Shown here: positions 1 through 9,521 of the stretch, piece by piece
Layout: every line of letters begins with the position of its first letter
Numbering within the stretch: the stretch's first letter is position 1
From: Thermoleophilaceae bacterium
GTDB taxonomy: Bacteria > Actinomycetota > Thermoleophilia > Solirubrobacterales > Thermoleophilaceae
Direction: 5' to 3'
Assembly: GCA_036378175.1 (NCBI GenBank)
Contig: DASUWY010000040.1
Coordinates: forward strand, 1-64,000
DNA length: 64,000 nucleotides
Translations under genes and position numbers: made by a program
The notes under the pieces: generated by a model
Databases searched by the model: none
The model's input: the letters and a program-made list of their open reading frames with translations, nothing else
Told to the model about the DNA's origin: nothing

Positions 1-908
<908 letters not shown>

Positions 909-909
<1 letters not shown>

Positions 910-2048
910 TGGCCGACCTCACCGTCGCCCAGCTCGAAGCCGACCCTCATCCGCTGCTCGCCCGTCTGCGGGAAACCGAGCCCGTTGCTTGGGTGCCGGC
1001 GCTGAACGGCTGGCTGGTGACCCGGCGAGACCTGGCGCTCGAGGTGATGCGTGACGCCGAGACCTTCACGGTGGACGATCCGCGCTTCAGCACGGGTCAG
1101 GTGGTGGGGCGCAGCATGCTCACCACGGACGGCGAGGAGCACGCGCGCCAGCGCGCGCCGTTCGCGCGGCCGTTCCGGCGCGACGCCGTGCTGGCGCGCT
1201 TCAGCGCCGCGGTGGAGCTCGAGGTGGAGCAGCTTGTGGCGGCCATCGAGCCGGCGGGCCGCGCGGAGCTGCGGCGCGGGCTTGCGGGTCCACTCGCCGC
1301 GGTGACGATGGCGGTGGCGCTGGGCCTCGAGGACGTGGGGGTGGAAGCGATGCTCGGCTGGTACGACGAGATCGTGGCCGCCACGAGCGGGCTCTCGGCG
1401 GGACGCCCGGTGTCCGAGATCGGACGGGCGGCCGCGGAGGAGCTGCGCGCGGCCATCGAGGCGCGGCTCGAGGGAGAGTCGCTCGTGGCCGCCGCGGCGT
1501 CGGAGCTCAGTCCCGCGGAGGTGAGCTCCAACGCCGCCGTTCTGCTCTTCGGCGGTATCGAGACCACCGAGGGCATGATCTGCAACGCCCTTCTTCACCT
1601 GCTCAGCCACGAGGACCAGCTTGCGCTCGTGCGGGAGGACCGCTCGCTGCTGGCGAACGCGATCGAGGAATCGCTGCGACTCGAGCCGGCGGCAGCGTCC
1701 GTGGACCGCTACGCCGCCCGCGAAGTGGAGCTGGCCGGCGCGGTGATCGCCGCCGGCGACCTCGTGACCGTGTCGATCGCCGCCGCTGGACGCGACCCTC
1801 AGGCGTTCGACGATCCCGACAGTTACGACGTGCGGCGTGCGAACGCCAACCGCCACCTTGCGTTCGCGGCCGGTCCGCACGTGTGCATCGGGATGCACCT
1901 CGCGCGCCTCGAGGCGGAGCTTGCACTGAGCCGGCTGCTCGACCGCCTGGCCGGGCTGCGCCTCGATCCGGAACAGCCCGCCGCGCCGCGCGGCCTCGTG
2001 TTCCGAAAGCCGCCGGAGCTTCACGTGCTCTGGGATACGACCAGTTAG
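909..2048 (+). CDS. Cytochrome P450
   Basis: A 379-residue soluble bacterial P450, a heme-thiolate monooxygenase fed electrons by ferredoxin. Visible marks are the I-helix segment FGGIETTEG (the usual A/G-G-x-D/E-T), the ExxR motif in EESLRLEP and the heme loop FAAGPHVCIG, whose Cys326 is the predicted axial iron ligand. The length is slightly below the usual ~400, with a short N-terminus. The GTG start overlaps the ligA stop in TAGTG, implying translational coupling. No ferredoxin or ferredoxin reductase gene is adjacent; the rubredoxin at 14.7 kb is far away. The substrate cannot be inferred. Its 3' end overlaps the convergent dacB gene by 4 bp. Confidence 0.95.
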
Positions 2049-3295
2049 AGACCGGCTATCCGCGTGACGATCCGGTCCTGCACCACGTGCGCCGAGAACA
2101 CGTTCACCCGGTTCATCAGCAGCGAGAACTCGATCACGTCGCCATTGCGTGCGAAGCAGTAGCCGGAGAGCGCGCTCACGTCAGAGAGCGTGCCGGTCTT
2201 CGCGTGGCAGCGCCCGCGGGCCGCCCCACGCCGCATCCGGTTCGAGAGCGTGCCGTCGCGCCCGGCGATCGGCAGCGAGTTCAGCAGCGCGTTGAACTGG
2301 TCCACATTGCGCCGGCGCATCGCGTCGAGCAGGTCCACCACTTCCCTGGGGGCCGCCCGGTCGCGCCGGTCGAGCCCCGAGCCGTCGACCATCCGCACGC
2401 GCGCGCCGAGGCGCCGCGCGAACGCCGTCGCGGCCCGCGCACCCGCGCTGGTTGTGCCCTGAGCTCCGTTCACCGACGCCAGCTCCTTCAGCAGCATCTC
2501 GGCGAAGAAGTTGTCCGACTCCTTGTTCTGGAGCCTCAGGACCGTCGAAAGCGGCGGTGACTGCACCGACGAAAGCACCTGAGCGTCGCTCGGCGCAGTG
2601 CCCACCGACGGCTTGAGCGTGGCCCGGATGCCGCGCCCCTTCAGCGCCGCGGTGAGCTGCTGAGCCGCGAACAGAGGCGGGTTGCTCTGCAGCGCCGTGC
2701 CGCGGATGTTGGCGAGCCCGCGGTCGAAGGTGAGTGCGCTGAGGGGCCCGCCGAGATCGCTGTCGAAGCCGTAGTGGGAGTCCGGGATGCCGCGCAGCGA
2801 GTCGAAGCGCGACTCGTCGCCGAGCACCCGGCCGTTGATGCGTGTGATGCCGGTGGCCTCCAGCTCGTCCGCGAGGTCCTCGATGCTGGCTCCCGCACCC
2901 CAGTAGCGCTTGATGAACGCGCGCGTGCCGAAGGTGGGGTCGCCGCCGCCGTGGAGGTAGATGTCGCCGGTGAAGACGCCGGTGGTGGGGTCGCTCGTGC
3001 CGTCGCTCTCGATTTCCGTGGGGAAGGTCGCGTCGGGGCCGAGCTTCGCGAGGATGGCGCTGCTGGTGAACAGCTTGGTGTTGGAGGCCAGGATGCGCGG
3101 GACCGTGGAGCGCTGGCTGAAGAGGACCTTCCCGGTTGTGGCATCTCGCACATAGGCTCCAGAGTGGGATCCGGCGCCGCGCATGGTCGCGGCCAGGGTG
3201 GCGCGGAGGCTGCGGGCGAGCGCGGTGCCCGGCAGGGCGAGGAACAGCGCGAGGAGCGCGGAGAATGCGGCGAGTCGGCGCACTAGCAGCACCAA
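2045..3295 (-). CDS. dacB: D-alanyl-D-alanine carboxypeptidase/endopeptidase, PBP4 (S13) family
   Basis: A 416-residue exported penicillin-binding protein of peptidase family S13, which trims or cleaves peptidoglycan stem peptides outside the membrane. An N-terminal hydrophobic segment ending near ALA (residues ~10-27) is a signal peptide. The catalytic triad of motifs is complete: SNTK with nucleophile Ser71 and Lys74, the SDN motif in KESDNFFAE, and KTGT near the C-terminus (CHAKTGTLSD). The long insertion between the first two motifs is normal for this family. The start used is GTG. It is convergent with the P450 gene (4-bp overlap) and divergent from the patatin gene, with a 63-bp gap. 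Confidence 0.93.
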   Translation of the reverse strand: MVLLVRRLAAFSALLALFLALPGTALARSLRATLAATMRGAGSHSGAYVRDATTGKVLFSQRSTVPRILASNTKLFTSSAILAKLGPDATFPTEIESDGTSDPTTGVFTGDIYLHGGGDPTFGTRAFIKRYWGAGASIEDLADELEATGITRINGRVLGDESRFDSLRGIPDSHYGFDSDLGGPLSALTFDRGLANIRGTALQSNPPLFAAQQLTAALKGRGIRATLKPSVGTAPSDAQVLSSVQSPPLSTVLRLQNKESDNFFAEMLLKELASVNGAQGTTSAGARAATAFARRLGARVRMVDGSGLDRRDRAAPREVVDLLDAMRRRNVDQFNALLNSLPIAGRDGTLSNRMRRGAARGRCHAKTGTLSDVSALSGYCFARNGDVIEFSLLMNRVNVFSAHVVQDRIVTRIAGL

Positions 3296-3358
3296 CAGCC
3301 GGAGGCGCCGGAGGTAGCGGTCTCCGATGTCGTTGACATAATCGATGGTGGACCGCTC

Positions 3359-4606
3359 ATGGGGAAGGTCGTCAAACTAGAGAAGCCGGCGCAGACTCGC
3401 TCGGGCCGCCGCAGCCGCCGGTCACGCTCGAAAACCGCACTCGTCCTGGGCGGGGGTGGGTTCACCGGCGGCGTGTACGAGATCGGCGCGCTGAGGGCGC
3501 TCGACCTCCTGGCGATAAACCGCACCGTCAACGAGTTCGACGTGTACGTGGGCACGAGCGCCGGTTCGTTCATCGCGAGCATGGCGGCCAACGGGGTCAC
3601 GCCCGAGGAGATGATGCGGGTGGTGAACCAGCAGGTTCCCACGCCGTTCCGGGACATCGACCTCGGCACTCTCCTCCAGCCCAACTACCTCGACTTCGCG
3701 AAGAGCGCGGCACTGCTGCCGCTGCGGGTGCTCGGCATCGCCCGCACGCTCGCGTCGAACCTGCGAGCGGTGTCGATGATGGACCTCGTCGTCGGCCTGG
3801 CGGAGGGGCTCCCGCCCGGCATCTACGACGGCTCCGGGATCGAGAGCTACCTCGGCGAGGTGCTCGGCGACCTCGATCGCACGGCGGACTTCCGCCTGCT
3901 CGGCCGCGAGCTCTACCTGCCCGCCACGGATCTCGACACCTGCGAGCGCATCGTGCTCGGCGAGGAGGGCTGGGATGACGTGCCGATCCCGAAGGCGGTG
4001 GCGGCATCCACCGCTCTGCCGATGGTCTACAAGCCGGTGGACCTCAAGGGCCGGCATCTCGTGGATGGCGGCCTGCAGTCAACCACCAACCTGGACGTGG
4101 CGGTGGAGCACGGCGCGAAGCTCGTCGTGGTGATCAACCCGCTCGTGCCGTACGTCAACGACTTCCAGAAGATGATTCCCACCATGTTCGGCAGTCGCGT
4201 GCGGCGCGTCACCGACATGGGCTTCCCGCAGATCGGCTACCAGGCGTTCAAGCTGCTCACCTACCAGCGCCTGCACGAGTCGGTGAAGCGGTGGTCCGAG
4301 AAGTACCAGGGCGTGGACATCATCCTCATCGAGCCGGAGCCCAACGACGAGCTGATGTTCGAGACCAACATCATGAACTTCACCAAGCGTGTGGAGATCG
4401 CGCGGCATGGCTTCGAGTCGGTGACGATCAAGCTCGCGAAGGACTACGACCGCTTTGCCGAGATCTGTGCGAAGCACGGCATCGAGATCTCGGCCACGCG
4501 CGTGCGCAAGGTGATGCGACACTTCGAGAAGGAGCGGGAGCGCACCACGGCCTGGCGGCGGATTCTCGAGCAGACCACTGGGGCGCTGCTCAGGCAGGCC
4601 GAGTAG
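3359..4606 (+). CDS. Patatin-like phospholipase
   Basis: A 415-residue patatin-family lipid acyl hydrolase using a Ser-Asp dyad. The oxyanion-hole glycine run GGGGFTGG (residues ~31-38), the nucleophile elbow GTSAG with Ser67, and the DGG motif carrying Asp236 are all present and correctly ordered. There is no signal peptide; the N-terminus is basic, so the protein is probably cytoplasmic or peripheral to the membrane. The C-terminal ~120 residues beyond the catalytic core are helical and of unknown role. It overlaps the 3' end of the convergent aminotransferase gene by 17 bp. Catalytic assignment is strong; the lipid substrate is unknown. Confidence 0.92.
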   Translation: MGKVVKLEKPAQTRSGRRSRRSRSKTALVLGGGGFTGGVYEIGALRALDLLAINRTVNEFDVYVGTSAGSFIASMAANGVTPEEMMRVVNQQVPTPFRDIDLGTLLQPNYLDFAKSAALLPLRVLGIARTLASNLRAVSMMDLVVGLAEGLPPGIYDGSGIESYLGEVLGDLDRTADFRLLGRELYLPATDLDTCERIVLGEEGWDDVPIPKAVAASTALPMVYKPVDLKGRHLVDGGLQSTTNLDVAVEHGAKLVVVINPLVPYVNDFQKMIPTMFGSRVRRVTDMGFPQIGYQAFKLLTYQRLHESVKRWSEKYQGVDIILIEPEPNDELMFETNIMNFTKRVEIARHGFESVTIKLAKDYDRFAEICAKHGIEISATRVRKVMRHFEKERERTTAWRRILEQTTGALLRQAE

Positions 4607-5708
4607 AGCCGAGCGCGCTGAGCAGGCGGTCTGTCGCCGTTGAGCCTCTGATTGAGGCTCTCACGTGATCGTCCGCTCCGAGTGGGCCGCCGGGGGCCAC
4701 CTGCACGCCCTCGTTCTGCAGGTGCGCTGCCAGTTGTGAGCCGGTGAGACCTGTGGCGTGAAGCCAGAGGAAGTTCGCCTGGCTCTCGGGCGCGTCCACC
4801 GGCAGGTCATGCAGGGCGCGCTCCAGGCGCTTGCGCTGCTCGATCACGAGCTCCCGCCGGCGATTCACCTCGTCCTCGCCGAAGCGCAGCGCGTGCTCGA
4901 CCGCGGCCTGCGTGAGCGCGTTCACCCCAAGCGCCGGGGAGATCGCGTCGAGCAGCTTGGTGGCGCCGGTCGCGGCCACGGCATAGCCGCAGCGCAGGCC
5001 CGAGATGCCGTAGATCTTGGAGAAGGTGCGGAAGACCACCACGCGCTCGAGCTCGTCCACCAGACGCAGCACCGAGTCCTCCGGTTCGAGATCCTGGAAC
5101 TGGATGTAGGCCTCGTCCACGAGCAGATGCACGTGCTCCGGCAGGGCGCCGGCGAGCCGCCGCACATCGTCCGCCGGGAGGTAGGTGCCCGTGGGGTCGT
5201 TGGGGTTGCAGAGCACGAGCACCCGCGTGCGGTCGGTCACCGCCTCGAACAGGGCGCCCGTGTCCGACCGTCCGCCTGCGAGGTCCACCGCAACCGGCCG
5301 CGCGCCCGCGCGCGAGGCCATCAGCGGAAAGAGGGGGTAGGACGGCCACGGCGTGACGAGCTCATCGCCCGGAGCCAGCAGCGCGAACGCCGCCGCCTGG
5401 AGCAACTCCGCCGCGCCGTTCCCCACCACGATCTGCTCGGTCTCCACGCCGTGGCGCTCGGCGAGCAGCGAGCGGATCGCGCTCGCGTGGCGGTCCGGAT
5501 AGCCGTTCACCCGGCCACGTGCCCGAGCGATGGCGGCGTTCACCACCTCCGCGTTCGGCATCTCCGGCCACTCGGTGCCCGACAGGTCGATCGTGACCAC
5601 CCGCTGGAGCGCCGTGGCCTTCTCGCGCGCGCGGCGCTCGCGCAGGCCGCGGTTGAACTCCTCCTGGTCGACGTCCTCGAACTGCCGGTAGTAGTCGAGC
5701 AGCCCCAT
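4590..5708 (-). CDS. hisC: Histidinol-phosphate aminotransferase-like class I/II aminotransferase
   Basis: A 372-residue fold-type I PLP enzyme. Visible features are VGNGAAELLQ in the cofactor-phosphate region, CNPNDPTGTY, LLVDEAYIQF with the PLP-pyridine Asp, and FSKIYGISGLRCGY with the Schiff-base lysine. This pattern is closest to HisC, which converts imidazole-acetol phosphate to histidinol phosphate using glutamate. No other his genes are nearby, so a paralogue acting on aromatic amino acids or another phosphorylated ketone is possible. The ATG start lies 6 bp downstream of the membrane-protein gene stop, so the two form a likely operon. Confidence 0.8.
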   Translation of the reverse strand: MGLLDYYRQFEDVDQEEFNRGLRERRAREKATALQRVVTIDLSGTEWPEMPNAEVVNAAIARARGRVNGYPDRHASAIRSLLAERHGVETEQIVVGNGAAELLQAAAFALLAPGDELVTPWPSYPLFPLMASRAGARPVAVDLAGGRSDTGALFEAVTDRTRVLVLCNPNDPTGTYLPADDVRRLAGALPEHVHLLVDEAYIQFQDLEPEDSVLRLVDELERVVVFRTFSKIYGISGLRCGYAVAATGATKLLDAISPALGVNALTQAAVEHALRFGEDEVNRRRELVIEQRKRLERALHDLPVDAPESQANFLWLHATGLTGSQLAAHLQNEGVQVAPGGPLGADDHVRASIRGSTATDRLLSALGSTRPA

Positions 5709-5714
5709 GCCGCT

Positions 5715-6191
5715 CTACGACGATGGGGCGATCTGCGGCCCGGGGCCGGCGATGATCAGGAACCAGAAGGTGAAGCCCACCACGGCGATGCCGGCGGTGA
5801 TGATGAAGATGCGCTCGAGTGCGCCCCGCTTCTGCTCGTAGCCCGCGGCGCGGCGCACCAGCTTCCAGGCGTGGTCCACCCTCTTCGCGAGTGCGACCGT
5901 GATGAAGAGGGTGGCGACCATGCCGAAGAAGGCGGACACGATCCCGAGAAACACCGATCCCGTGGCGTAGTTCACCTGTGACCCCACCCACATCCAGCCG
6001 ATGGGCTGCGGACCCCACAGCGAGAGGCAGAGCAGGCCCTCGAGGCACAGCAGGAGGGCGGACAGGAGGCGGTCGGCGCCTCGGCGCGCGGCACCCGCCT
6101 CCACCGGCGTGCCGCGGTAGCGCAGGGGCGCCGTGCCGGGCCTACGCCCTATGAACAGCCCGCCGGTGTCTGTGGGATCGTTGCTTGCCAT
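5715..6191 (-). CDS. Hypothetical membrane protein (158 aa)
   Basis: I do not recognise a family. A ~40-residue polar N-terminus precedes about three hydrophobic helices (LLSALLLCLEGLLCLSLW, GSVFLGIVSAFFGMVATLFI and IFIITAGIAVVGFTFWFLI), with a basic loop between the second and third. It sits between the acyl-CoA ligase and the HisC-like gene on the same strand with gaps of 45 and 6 bp, so it is probably co-transcribed with one or both. Coding potential is good: the frame is consistent with its neighbours and no better frame exists on either strand. Function unknown. Confidence 0.75.
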   Translation of the reverse strand: MASNDPTDTGGLFIGRRPGTAPLRYRGTPVEAGAARRGADRLLSALLLCLEGLLCLSLWGPQPIGWMWVGSQVNYATGSVFLGIVSAFFGMVATLFITVALAKRVDHAWKLVRRAAGYEQKRGALERIFIITAGIAVVGFTFWFLIIAGPGPQIAPSS

Positions 6192-6236
6192 CGCCTTGAG
6201 ACTGGCAGATCGGAGCGAGAAGCCGCCCCGGCTGGG

Positions 6237-8024
6237 TTACCCGGCGTACAGGGCTTCGATCTCTTCCGCGAACTTCTCGTTGACCACGTTGCGCTTGACC
6301 TTGAGCGTGGGCGTGAGCTCTCCGGTCTGCTGCGAGAGGTCGTGGGGGAGGATCACGAACTTCTTGATCTGCTCCACGCGGCCGACGTGCGAGTTCGCCT
6401 CGGCCACCGCCTTCTGCACCTCGCCGCGCATCGCCTCGGACTGCGGCACGTCCTCTACCGAGATCCCGTGCTGCTCGGCGAACGCCGGCAGCTCCTCGGG
6501 ATCCAGCGTGATCAGGGCCACGAGGTACGGGCGCCGGTCGCCCACTACCACTGCCTGCGAGATCCAGCGGTTCTGCTTGAGGCTGTTCTCCAGGTTCGCG
6601 GGCGTGATGTTCTTGCCTCCGGCCGTGATGATGATGTCCTTCTTGCGGCCGGTGATGTAGATGAAGCCGTCCTCGTCGATCGAGCCGAGGTCGCCGGTGT
6701 GGAGCCAGCCGTCCGCCAGCGCCTCCCTGGTGGCGTCCTCGTTCTTGAAGTAGCCCTGGAAGATGTTGGGGCCGCGCAGCAGCAGCTCGCCGTCCTCGGC
6801 GATCCTCGCCTCCACGCCGTGCAGCGGCTTGCCCACCGAGCCGAAGCGGAAGGCGTCGGGCCGGTTCGCGCTCGCCACGGTCGAGGTCTCGGTCATGCCG
6901 TAGCCCTCCATCACGGGCACGCCGCAGGCGTAGAAGAACTCGAGGATCTCCTTTGAGATCGGCGCCGCGCCGGTGACCGCCTGACGCACACGTCCTCCGA
7001 ACAGGGCGCGAACCTTCTGGTAGAGCTTCTCCTCCGCGTCCTCGAACGCCTTGCGCAGTTCGGCCGGCACCTCCTCGCCCGCCTCCTCCATCTGGCGGAC
7101 CTTGAAGCCGACTTCCACGGCCTGCTTGATCTCGTCCGGGTCGCCGACGCTGTTCGCGAGCGTGTAGATCTTCTCGAAGATCCGCGGCACCGACGGGAAG
7201 TAGGTCGGCCTGACCTCCATCAGGTTGGGGATGATCTTCTGCGGGTCCTTCTCCCAGTAGGCAATCGAGCTGCCGATGTCGAAGGCCACGAACTGGATGA
7301 GCAGCGCGAACGCGTGGGCCAGGGGCAGGAAGAGGTAGATCACCTCGTCGTCGCTGAGCACGCCGTCGCTCTCGACCATCTCCGTGACGCGGCGGTAGTT
7401 GCGGTGTGTGAGTAGGCAGCCCTTCGGCGGACCCGTGGTGCCGGAGGTGTAGATGTAGAGGCACATGTCGTCGTCCTTGACGCCGGCAAGCCGCTCCTCG
7501 TAATCGGAATCCGGACGGCGCTTCCCGCGGGTGCACAGCTCCTCGAGGGCGATCGCATCTCCGATGTCGCCGCTCGGCTCCATCACGACAATCAGCTCGA
7601 GGGCCGGCAACTCGGCCTCGACCTCCCGGATCTTCGCGAGCTGCTCGGCGTCCTCCACGAACACCGCGCGCGACTCGGAGTGCGCGAGCACGTAGTGGCA
7701 CTCCTCGGCCGAGTTCGTCTGGTAGATGGAGACGCATGTGGCGCCCGCGCCGAGGATGCCGAAGCAGGCGTATGTCCACTCGGGACGGGTGTTGGCGAGG
7801 ATCGAGACCTTGTCGCCGGGCTCGATCCCGACGTCAACGAGGCCAAGCGCGACGTTCCTGACCGTGTCGGCGAGCTGCGTGTACGGAATGTCCACCCACT
7901 GCTCGCCAACCTTGTGCTTGATCGCGGGACGATCCGCGTGCTTGCGCCCGGCGAGCGGCACGAGGTCGGCCATCGTGCGAGAGCCGGTGCTCCTCTCGGC
8001 GGCGTTGATCGTCCCAAGCTCCAT
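6237..8024 (-). CDS. Long-chain acyl-CoA synthetase (AMP-forming)
   Basis: A 595-residue ANL-superfamily adenylating enzyme of the bacterial FadD15/long-chain type, making acyl-CoA from fatty acid, ATP and CoA. The P-loop-like motif YTSGTTGPPKG, the adenine motif GYGMTETS, the hinge TGRKKDIIITAGGKN and a C-terminal catalytic lysine region (LKVKRNVVNEKF) are visible. I chose ATG at 8024 rather than the upstream TTG at 8045 because GGAGGAGGA sits 7 nt before it and lies inside the longer frame. The upstream DNA holds a heptamer array (8070-8104) and a small TTGGC/GCCAA dyad (8043-8058) that could bind a regulator. The role is probably fatty-acid activation. Confidence 0.93.
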   Translation of the reverse strand: MELGTINAAERSTGSRTMADLVPLAGRKHADRPAIKHKVGEQWVDIPYTQLADTVRNVALGLVDVGIEPGDKVSILANTRPEWTYACFGILGAGATCVSIYQTNSAEECHYVLAHSESRAVFVEDAEQLAKIREVEAELPALELIVVMEPSGDIGDAIALEELCTRGKRRPDSDYEERLAGVKDDDMCLYIYTSGTTGPPKGCLLTHRNYRRVTEMVESDGVLSDDEVIYLFLPLAHAFALLIQFVAFDIGSSIAYWEKDPQKIIPNLMEVRPTYFPSVPRIFEKIYTLANSVGDPDEIKQAVEVGFKVRQMEEAGEEVPAELRKAFEDAEEKLYQKVRALFGGRVRQAVTGAAPISKEILEFFYACGVPVMEGYGMTETSTVASANRPDAFRFGSVGKPLHGVEARIAEDGELLLRGPNIFQGYFKNEDATREALADGWLHTGDLGSIDEDGFIYITGRKKDIIITAGGKNITPANLENSLKQNRWISQAVVVGDRRPYLVALITLDPEELPAFAEQHGISVEDVPQSEAMRGEVQKAVAEANSHVGRVEQIKKFVILPHDLSQQTGELTPTLKVKRNVVNEKFAEEIEALYAG

Positions 8025-8069
8025 CCGCAAGTCCTCCTCCGGCAATTGGCTACTTGGCCAAGTCTATGC

Positions 8070-8104
8070 GAGGTCAGAGGTCATAGGTCAGAGGTCAGAG
8101 GAGT
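8070..8104. repeat. Heptamer array A, GAGGTCA-type (KAGGKCR family)
   Basis: Units of exactly 7 bp: GAGGTCA, GAGGTCA, TAGGTCA, GAGGTCA, then a degenerate GAGGAGT. The third unit (T for G at position 1) links this array to the TAGGGCR arrays near 13.05 and 18.88 kb. It lies in the 248-bp non-coding stretch between the acyl-CoA ligase start (8024) and the small HTH gene (8294). Apart from the terminator at 8241-8262 I see no other feature in that stretch. Confidence 0.85.
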
Positions 8105-8240
8105 GAGAACGGGCGCGAAGACCAAGCGAATCAAGGACGCAGGGAGGCCATAGGGCGCCAGCCCGTGGCCGACCGAGGACGCCGAGTCGCGCAGGTTTGC
8201 AGCGTCCGCGCCGGCGGAGAGAAACGCCAGGCAAAAAGAA

Positions 8241-8262
8241 CGGCCGCCCGGAAGGGCGGCCG
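8241..8262 (-). terminator. Rho-independent terminator of the small HTH gene
   Basis: A perfect 9-bp GC-rich stem (CGGCCGCCC/GGGCGGCCG) with a GGAA tetraloop. Read on the minus strand it is followed by TTCTTTTT. It lies about 32 bp beyond the stop codon of the 57-residue gene at 8294-8467, which is on the same strand, so it probably ends that transcript and insulates the acyl-CoA ligase promoter region. Confidence 0.85.
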
Positions 8263-8293
8263 CTCAAGTGATCTCCCCTGCCAGCTGCCGAGC

Positions 8294-8467
8294 CTACGCC
8301 TTAGCTAGCTCGCGGCGCTGGGATTCTTTGAGGGAGGTGAGGAAAAGGGTTTTGTCGATCCGCCCCTGGAATATCGGCACACCGAGCTCCATGCACTTGG
8401 AGATGACTTCCCTCCTCTGCATCCCCGACTCGCGGGCAAGCTCGGTGGGGGTCAGATGGATCGCCAT
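8294..8467 (-). CDS. Small HTH-like protein, 57 aa
   Basis: A short reading frame of 57 codons starting ATG at 8467. A strong ribosome site GGGAGG lies 6 nt upstream and a clean terminator follows the stop, so this is a complete stand-alone gene. The protein begins MAIHLTPTELARESGM and continues through REVISKCMELGVPI and GRIDKTLF. A helix-turn-helix-like ELARESGM-x-RREVISKCMELG segment fills residues ~9-30, resembling the small winged-helix domains of MerR/excisionase type or the N-terminal domain of translation factor IF2. No enzyme motif is present. DNA or RNA binding is inferred only from the pattern. The opposite-strand frame over the same DNA is less plausible. Confidence 0.8.
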   Translation of the reverse strand: MAIHLTPTELARESGMQRREVISKCMELGVPIFQGRIDKTLFLTSLKESQRRELAKA

Positions 8468-8590
8468 GTACGTCCTCCCGTCGTTCGCCTAGTGCCATCA
8501 AGGACTTTATCGGTCGTGACAGACGGCGCAACCTATTTGCCGCAAAGTGCGCGGACTCAGCCGGCCCGAGGAAGGTAATCTGCCGCCGCA

Positions 8591-8842
8591 ATGCCCGAAC
8601 CGCCTCAACCGGAGGACGCGCTCTTCCTCGAGTCGCTCATGGATACCAACCTGTACTCCATGGGCGCGTACTTCACGGATCAGCACCCGGACCTCGTGGA
8701 CGACGTGATCGACCAGAGCGTCGCGATCGAGGAGAAGGGCCTGCGCGGCTATGCCGAGGAGAACGACATGCCACTCGAGTCCGTGTTCGAGACGCTCCTC
8801 ACCGGACTCGCGGTTCGGTACTACAAGGCCGTGGCCTCCTAG
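8591..8842 (+). CDS. Hypothetical acidic protein (83 aa)
   Basis: An 83-residue acidic protein with no recognised domain. It is rich in Asp/Glu and predicted helical (DLVDDVIDQSVAIEEKGL, NDMPLESVFETLLTGLAV). The only candidate ribosome site is a GAGGAAGG run ~14 nt upstream of the ATG, farther than usual. Its stop overlaps the convergent TetR stop by 4 bp. It is divergent from the small HTH gene, with a 123-bp gap that could hold promoters for both. Function unknown. Confidence 0.65.
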   Translation: MPEPPQPEDALFLESLMDTNLYSMGAYFTDQHPDLVDDVIDQSVAIEEKGLRGYAEENDMPLESVFETLLTGLAVRYYKAVAS

Positions 8843-9465
8843 GGCTGCCACACCTCGCCGCGCCGCACGCGCTCGAAGCCCATCCAGATCGAGTTCATCG
8901 CCGTGGCCACGATCCGCTCGCGCGGCACGTCGGGGTGCTCGGACCACCAGACGGCGAGGCCCTGGAGCACCGCGCGCACGACTTCCCACGCCATGTCGAG
9001 CGACTCCTCGTCGGCCGCGCCGGCGATGTTGTGCGCGCCTGGCTCCTGACCCATCAGCGGGCGGATGATGGCGCGGCTCTCCGCCGCCACCTCCCGCCGG
9101 CCGGCCTCTACGCGGGGCTCGCCGGTGGTGTCCCGGAACAGCATCCGGGCGGCGAACGGATGCTGCTCGATGTACTCGAACCAGGCGTCGAACGAGCGGG
9201 CTATTCGCTCCTCCTGCGGCTCGTCGCCCGGCAGGTTGTCGCGCCACACCTGACGGAGCTCCGCGTAGTGGCGGTCCACGAGATGGCGATGGAGGGCGAG
9301 CTTGGACTCGAAGTGGTCGTATACCACGGGCGGTGACACGCCCGAGCGGCGGGCGATCTCGTCGACGGACGTGCCGCCGTAGCCGCGCTCGGCGAAGAGC
9401 TCGCTCGCGGCCTGCTCGATCACCTCGCGGCGGGCTGTCGCTGTGAGTCGCTTCTTCGCGGGCAT
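8839..9465 (-). CDS. TetR-family transcriptional regulator
   Basis: A 208-residue TetR repressor. The N-terminal DNA-binding domain (residues ~8-55) carries the family signature SELFAERGYGGTSVDEIA followed by RRSGVSPPVVYDHFESK. The rest is the helical ligand-binding and dimerisation domain, with no indication of ligand. It is divergent from the four-helix membrane protein gene, and a 24-bp palindrome sits exactly between the two starts, so autoregulation and control of the neighbour are likely. Confidence 0.93.
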   Translation of the reverse strand: MPAKKRLTATARREVIEQAASELFAERGYGGTSVDEIARRSGVSPPVVYDHFESKLALHRHLVDRHYAELRQVWRDNLPGDEPQEERIARSFDAWFEYIEQHPFAARMLFRDTTGEPRVEAGRREVAAESRAIIRPLMGQEPGAHNIAGAADEESLDMAWEVVRAVLQGLAVWWSEHPDVPRERIVATAMNSIWMGFERVRRGEVWQP

Positions 9466-9469
9466 AGTG

Positions 9470-9493
9470 ATAACCTAACGCTCACTAGGTTAT
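9470..9493. promoter_or_regulatory. Palindromic operator, probably for the adjacent TetR regulator
   Basis: A perfect inverted repeat ATAACCTA - 8 nt - TAGGTTAT between the TetR start codon (9465) and the divergent membrane-protein gene. It is AT-rich in a GC-rich setting and has the length and symmetry typical of TetR-family sites. It covers the upstream ATG at 9492, so binding there would block transcription or translation initiation of the neighbour. Confidence 0.75.
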
Positions 9494-9521
9494 GCGATGG
9501 ACCAGACGACAGGACCCGCTC

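Noticed and set aside
3333-3341. TTGACATAA as promoter of the patatin gene
   Set aside because: A -35 here would put the -10 on top of the start codon, so it cannot serve that gene in the usual way; no matching -10 was found on the other strand.
8105-8240. Small RNA or tRNA in the gap before the acyl-CoA ligase
   Set aside because: No T-loop sequence or cloverleaf arms; apart from the heptamers and the terminator nothing stands out.
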